Shown here one piece after another: positions 61,495 to 64,000 of a DNA stretch of 64,000 nt (positions are counted from its first letter, which is position 1; each line of letters begins with the position of its first letter). The notes beneath the pieces were generated by a model that saw only the letters and a program-made list of their open reading frames with translations, was not told the origin of the DNA and did no database searches. The position numbers and the translations under genes were made by a program. Origin of the DNA: Lachnospiraceae bacterium GAM79 (GTDB taxonomy: Bacteria; Bacillota; Clostridia; Lachnospirales; Lachnospiraceae); NCBI GenBank assembly GCA_003584705.1, contig AP018536.1, positions 3,968,001 to 4,032,000 on the forward strand. Direction: 5' to 3'.

Positions 61495-61794
61495 ATGAAG
61501 ATTTTGAAAGGGCTTTTGATGATTATAACTGCACCGGTCATTTTGGTTCTGACACTTTTTGTCTGGCTCTGCACAGGGCTGATCTACATATCCGGTCTGG
61601 TGCTCGGCCTGTTCAGTACCGTGATTGCTCTGCTTGGTGTGGCTGTGCTGCTTACCTATTCCCCGCAGAATGGTGTGATTTTGCTGGTTATGGCATTTTT
61701 GATTAGCCCTATGGGGCTGCCGTTGGCTGCAATCTGGCCGATGGGTAAGGTGCAGAGTTTGAAATTTGCAATCCAGGAGTTGGTTTATGGATAA
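61495..61794 (+). CDS. Small membrane protein (CD1845-like)
   Basis: 99 residues, mostly three membrane helices (about 5-25, 30-53, 60-80). This matches the small hydrophobic CD1845 type found between mobC and the relaxase in Tn1549-like ICEs. AAGGAGG precedes the start. Role unknown, possibly a channel accessory. Confidence 0.75.
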   Translation: MKILKGLLMIITAPVILVLTLFVWLCTGLIYISGLVLGLFSTVIALLGVAVLLTYSPQNGVILLVMAFLISPMGLPLAAIWPMGKVQSLKFAIQELVYG

Positions 61795-61865
61795 AAATAC
61801 GCAAAACCATAAAAATGCCAGACACCGTCTGTTAAATTTGGAAAGAGAAACTATATATCCACGAC

Positions 61866-61900
61866 TTTACTTTTGAACTAATATCGCGTATAATATTAGT
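61866..61900 (+). promoter_or_regulatory. Promoter and operator of the AbiE operon
   Basis: TTTACT (61866-61871), 17 bases, TATAAT (61889-61894). A perfect 8-bp inverted repeat ACTAATAT (61877-61884) with ATATTAGT (61893-61900) overlaps the -10 site. AbiEi antitoxins are known to repress their own promoter at inverted repeats, so this is the likely operator. Confidence 0.7.
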
Positions 61901-61915
61901 GCGAAAGGAAGTGAT

Positions 61916-62512
61916 ATGATGGGACAATTTGAACAGCTGGATCAGATGCTAACAGAACAAGAAGGAATGCTGCGAACATCGCAGGTCGTATCTTCTGGAA
62001 TTTCAAAGCCGGTATTTTATGATTATGTGCGTTCACGAGATTTGGATAGAGTCGCACATGGGATTTATCTGTCCAAAGATTCCTGGGTGGATGCCATGTA
62101 TCTGCTTCATTTGCGATTTGAACAAGCAGTATTTTCACATGAAACAGCTTTATTTTTTCACGATCTGACAGATCGTGAACCAATAGAATATACAGTTACG
62201 GTCAAAACTGGATGCAATCCAAGCAAAATGAAAGCAGAAGGCATTCAAGTTTTTACGATTAAAGCAGACTTACATGATGTAGGACTTACAACAGCGAAAA
62301 CTCCGTTCGGGCATACTGTGCCGGTTTATGATATGGAGCGAACAATCTGTGATTTGCTCAGAAGCCGTAGCAGAATTGAAATTCAGACCTTTCAGGGAGC
62401 ACTGAAAGCGTATGCCCGTAGAAAAGATAAGAACCTGCGAGCTTTAATGCAATATGCTGGGATGTTCAAGGTGGAAAAAATTTTACGACAGTATTTGGAG
62501 GTACTTTTATGA
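61916..62512 (+). CDS. abiEi: AbiEi-type antitoxin/repressor
   Basis: 198 residues. The N-terminal winged helix (GMLRTSQVVSSGISKPVFYDYVRSRDLDRVAHGIYL) and the C-terminal antitoxin domain (SHETALFFHDLTDREPIEYTVTV) match AbiEi of type IV toxin-antitoxin pairs. ATG 61916 or 61919 after AAAGGAAG. It overlaps the toxin gene by four bases. AT-rich compared with the ICE genes on both sides, which suggests a later insertion of the operon as a whole. Confidence 0.92.
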   Translation: MMGQFEQLDQMLTEQEGMLRTSQVVSSGISKPVFYDYVRSRDLDRVAHGIYLSKDSWVDAMYLLHLRFEQAVFSHETALFFHDLTDREPIEYTVTVKTGCNPSKMKAEGIQVFTIKADLHDVGLTTAKTPFGHTVPVYDMERTICDLLRSRSRIEIQTFQGALKAYARRKDKNLRALMQYAGMFKVEKILRQYLEVLL

Positions 62513-63363
62513 TAAAAACAGCAAGACAGCTTAAAGATTTAATACGAAACCTTTCCAGAGAAAAATCCGCAGATGCTCAGATTTTAATGAGGAACTACAT
62601 GATGGAGCGTTTTTTGGAGCGTATTTCTCTTTCTGAGTATCGTGATAAGTTTATCTTGAAGGGTGGTATGTTGGTAGCGGCTATGGTTGGATTGGATGCC
62701 CGCTCTACGATGGATTTGGATGCAACCATAAAAGGAGCTAATGTTAATGTGGAGGATATTGAGAATCTAATTTCATCAATCGTAACTGTTCCGATTGATG
62801 ATGGTGTTAAATTTCAGCTGAAAAGTATTTCGGAGATTATGGATGAAGCAGAGTATCCGGGGATTCGTGTCAGCATGAGTACAACATTCGATGGTGTAGT
62901 GACCCCTTTGAAAATTGATATTTCTACGGGAGATGCAATCACTCCAAGAGAGGTTCGGTATTCATTCAAACTTATGCTGGAAGATCGCTCCATTGATATT
63001 TGGGCTTATAATTTAGAAACTGTGCTGGCAGAAAAACTGGAAACCATTATTACTAGAACCACAACCAATACCCGCATGAGAGATTTCTACGATATTTACA
63101 TTTTAGAACAGCTGCATGGAACCACGCTGAACCCGAAAATTTTACATGATGCGCTTCTGGCAACTGCTCATAAACGGGGATCGGAGAAGTATCTTAACCA
63201 GGCTGAAGAAGTTTTTGACGAAGTGGAAAATGATTCGGTTATGCAAAAACTTTGGGAGGCATACCGTAAAAAGTTTTCTTATGCTTCTGATTTGGAATGG
63301 GATGTGATTATGAAAGCAATTCGCAGGTTATATGTTCTTTGCGAGAAGGGCATCAGTTTATGA
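62509..63363 (+). CDS. abiEii: AbiEii-type nucleotidyltransferase toxin
   Basis: 284 residues. DNA polymerase beta-type nucleotidyltransferase fold: FILKGGMLVAAMVGLDARST with the paired acids in MDLDATIKG, and a later AYNLETVLAEKLETIITR with TRMRDFYDIYIL, all typical of AbiEii. Members of the family modify tRNA ends and block growth when the antitoxin is lost or a phage infects. It overlaps the third gene by four bases. It stabilises the ICE or guards it against phages and rivals. Confidence 0.92.
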   Translation: MIKTARQLKDLIRNLSREKSADAQILMRNYMMERFLERISLSEYRDKFILKGGMLVAAMVGLDARSTMDLDATIKGANVNVEDIENLISSIVTVPIDDGVKFQLKSISEIMDEAEYPGIRVSMSTTFDGVVTPLKIDISTGDAITPREVRYSFKLMLEDRSIDIWAYNLETVLAEKLETIITRTTTNTRMRDFYDIYILEQLHGTTLNPKILHDALLATAHKRGSEKYLNQAEEVFDEVENDSVMQKLWEAYRKKFSYASDLEWDVIMKAIRRLYVLCEKGISL

Positions 63364-63686
63364 AAAAGCATGGACACTATTGTAAAGTTTGTGGTGAATA
63401 CAAAGCCAACGAAAAATTTTCAGGCAAAGGTCATGCATCCCACATTTGTAAATCCTGTGCTTCGCTACCAGCAGAAAAGCAGGCTGAACTGATGACACTG
63501 AATCGTCTTTTGAATCTTCCATGGAGGCTATCGAAAGAGCAGTTGTCCTGGCTGAAAAATCGACTAAAGGATAGGCGGCCTGATGTCCGTGCATTGGCGC
63601 AAGAGCAATATGAAATGAGATTTCCACCAAGACACTTAGAAGATGATGAGTTCAATTTTTTCGATGAAGAAAGTTTTATAGAATAG
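63360..63686 (+). CDS. Third gene of the AbiE operon, zinc-ribbon protein
   Basis: 108 residues starting at ATGA over the toxin stop, so its translation is coupled. The N-terminal HYCKVCGEYKANEKFSGKGHASHICKSC holds two CxxC pairs and a His, a likely treble-clef/HNH-like zinc knuckle. The rest is helical and ends acidic (HLEDDEFNFFDEESFIE). No named family recognised. Operon position suggests it modulates the toxin or acts with it, perhaps by binding nucleic acid. Confidence 0.75.
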   Translation: MKKHGHYCKVCGEYKANEKFSGKGHASHICKSCASLPAEKQAELMTLNRLLNLPWRLSKEQLSWLKNRLKDRRPDVRALAQEQYEMRFPPRHLEDDEFNFFDEESFIE

Positions 63687-63740
63687 TGAAAGCGGTCTGC
63701 TATGGCAGGCCGTTTTCTTTTCGGGAAGGAGGTCTGACCT

Positions 63741-64000
63741 ATGGCAACCACAAGAATCATGCCGCTTCATGTCGGCAAGGGCCGCACAGAAAGTCGGGCG
63801 ATCAGTGACATCATCGACTATGTGGCCAATCCCAAAAAAACAGATAATGGCAGGCTCATTACCGGCTATGCGTGTGACAGCAGGACTGCGGATGCAGAGT
63901 TCCTTCTGGCAAAGCGGCAGTACCTTGCCGCGACCGGACGAGTGCGAGGTGCGGATGATGTGATCGCCTATCATGTGCGCCAGTCGTTCCGCCCCGGTGA
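63741..64000 (+). CDS. ICE relaxase, N-terminal part (cut by window end)
   Basis: 86 codons visible after AAGGAGG. ATTRIMPLHVGKGRTESRAISDIIDYVANPKKTDNGRLITGYACD is the start of the relaxase/mobilization nuclease of Tn1549-like ICEs, with a following VRGADDVIAYHVRQSFRPGE leading to the His motif. It nicks the ICE oriT together with MobC. The rest lies past the window edge. Confidence 0.9.
   Translation, partial: MATTRIMPLHVGKGRTESRAISDIIDYVANPKKTDNGRLITGYACDSRTADAEFLLAKRQYLAATGRVRGADDVIAYHVRQSFRPG

Overview
The window is a dense stack of nested mobile DNA from a low-to-mid GC gut-type Firmicute (Clostridia, most likely Lachnospiraceae or a relative). The evidence is the Tn1549/CTn-like conjugation genes (PcfB, VirD4, Maff2, PrgI, VirB4, CHAP, DUF4315, DUF4366, TopB, SNF2-methylase, MobC), strong AGGAGG ribosome sites, and Tn4451-type tnpX/tnpV/tnpW genes. 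No rRNA, CRISPR array or chromosomal housekeeping gene other than a tRNA was found.

1-4931: a decayed integrative element beside an intact tRNA-Arg(CCT). It carries a HEPN-type gene split by a frameshift, an integrase lacking its N-terminus and a ParB lacking its C-terminus. The last two are fused at a deletion scar. A second copy of the tRNA 3' region lies at the window's left edge.

4932-64000: one large integrative and conjugative element (ICE) read left to right. It starts with parA-parB and replication/regulation genes, then the type IV secretion genes, topB, a primase/ArdC-like fusion, a 2962-residue methylase-helicase, MobC, an AbiE-type toxin-antitoxin operon with a third gene, and the start of the ICE relaxase, which is cut by the window edge.

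Two smaller mobilizable elements sit inside ICE genes. Element 1 (about 15.3 kb, 11383-26662) splits virD4, the coupling protein gene. It carries a large serine recombinase, TnpV, TnpW, a repressor and excisionase-like switch, a two-component system with an ABC transporter, three sigma-like regulators, an IncQ-type oriT with MobA/MobL relaxase, a RelBE/DinJ-YafQ-type module, and replication genes. Element 2 (about 9.4 kb, 37591-46981) splits topB. It carries another serine recombinase, TnpV, a secreted DUF6973-like protein and membrane metallophosphoesterase as cargo, a Mob/Pre relaxase with a hairpin-rich candidate oriT, a CHC2 primase, a VapE-like ATPase and a 12-bp-period iteron array. In both cases joining the flanks at the shared dinucleotide restores the interrupted reading frame, and both right ends carry CCTTGACAA nine bases before the crossover. 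Precise excision should therefore rebuild working virD4 and topB.

A third tnpV gene, with its own ribosome site, is written in a different frame inside the giant methylase-helicase gene. This dual-coding locus and the double reversible lock on conjugation are the most interesting features of the window.
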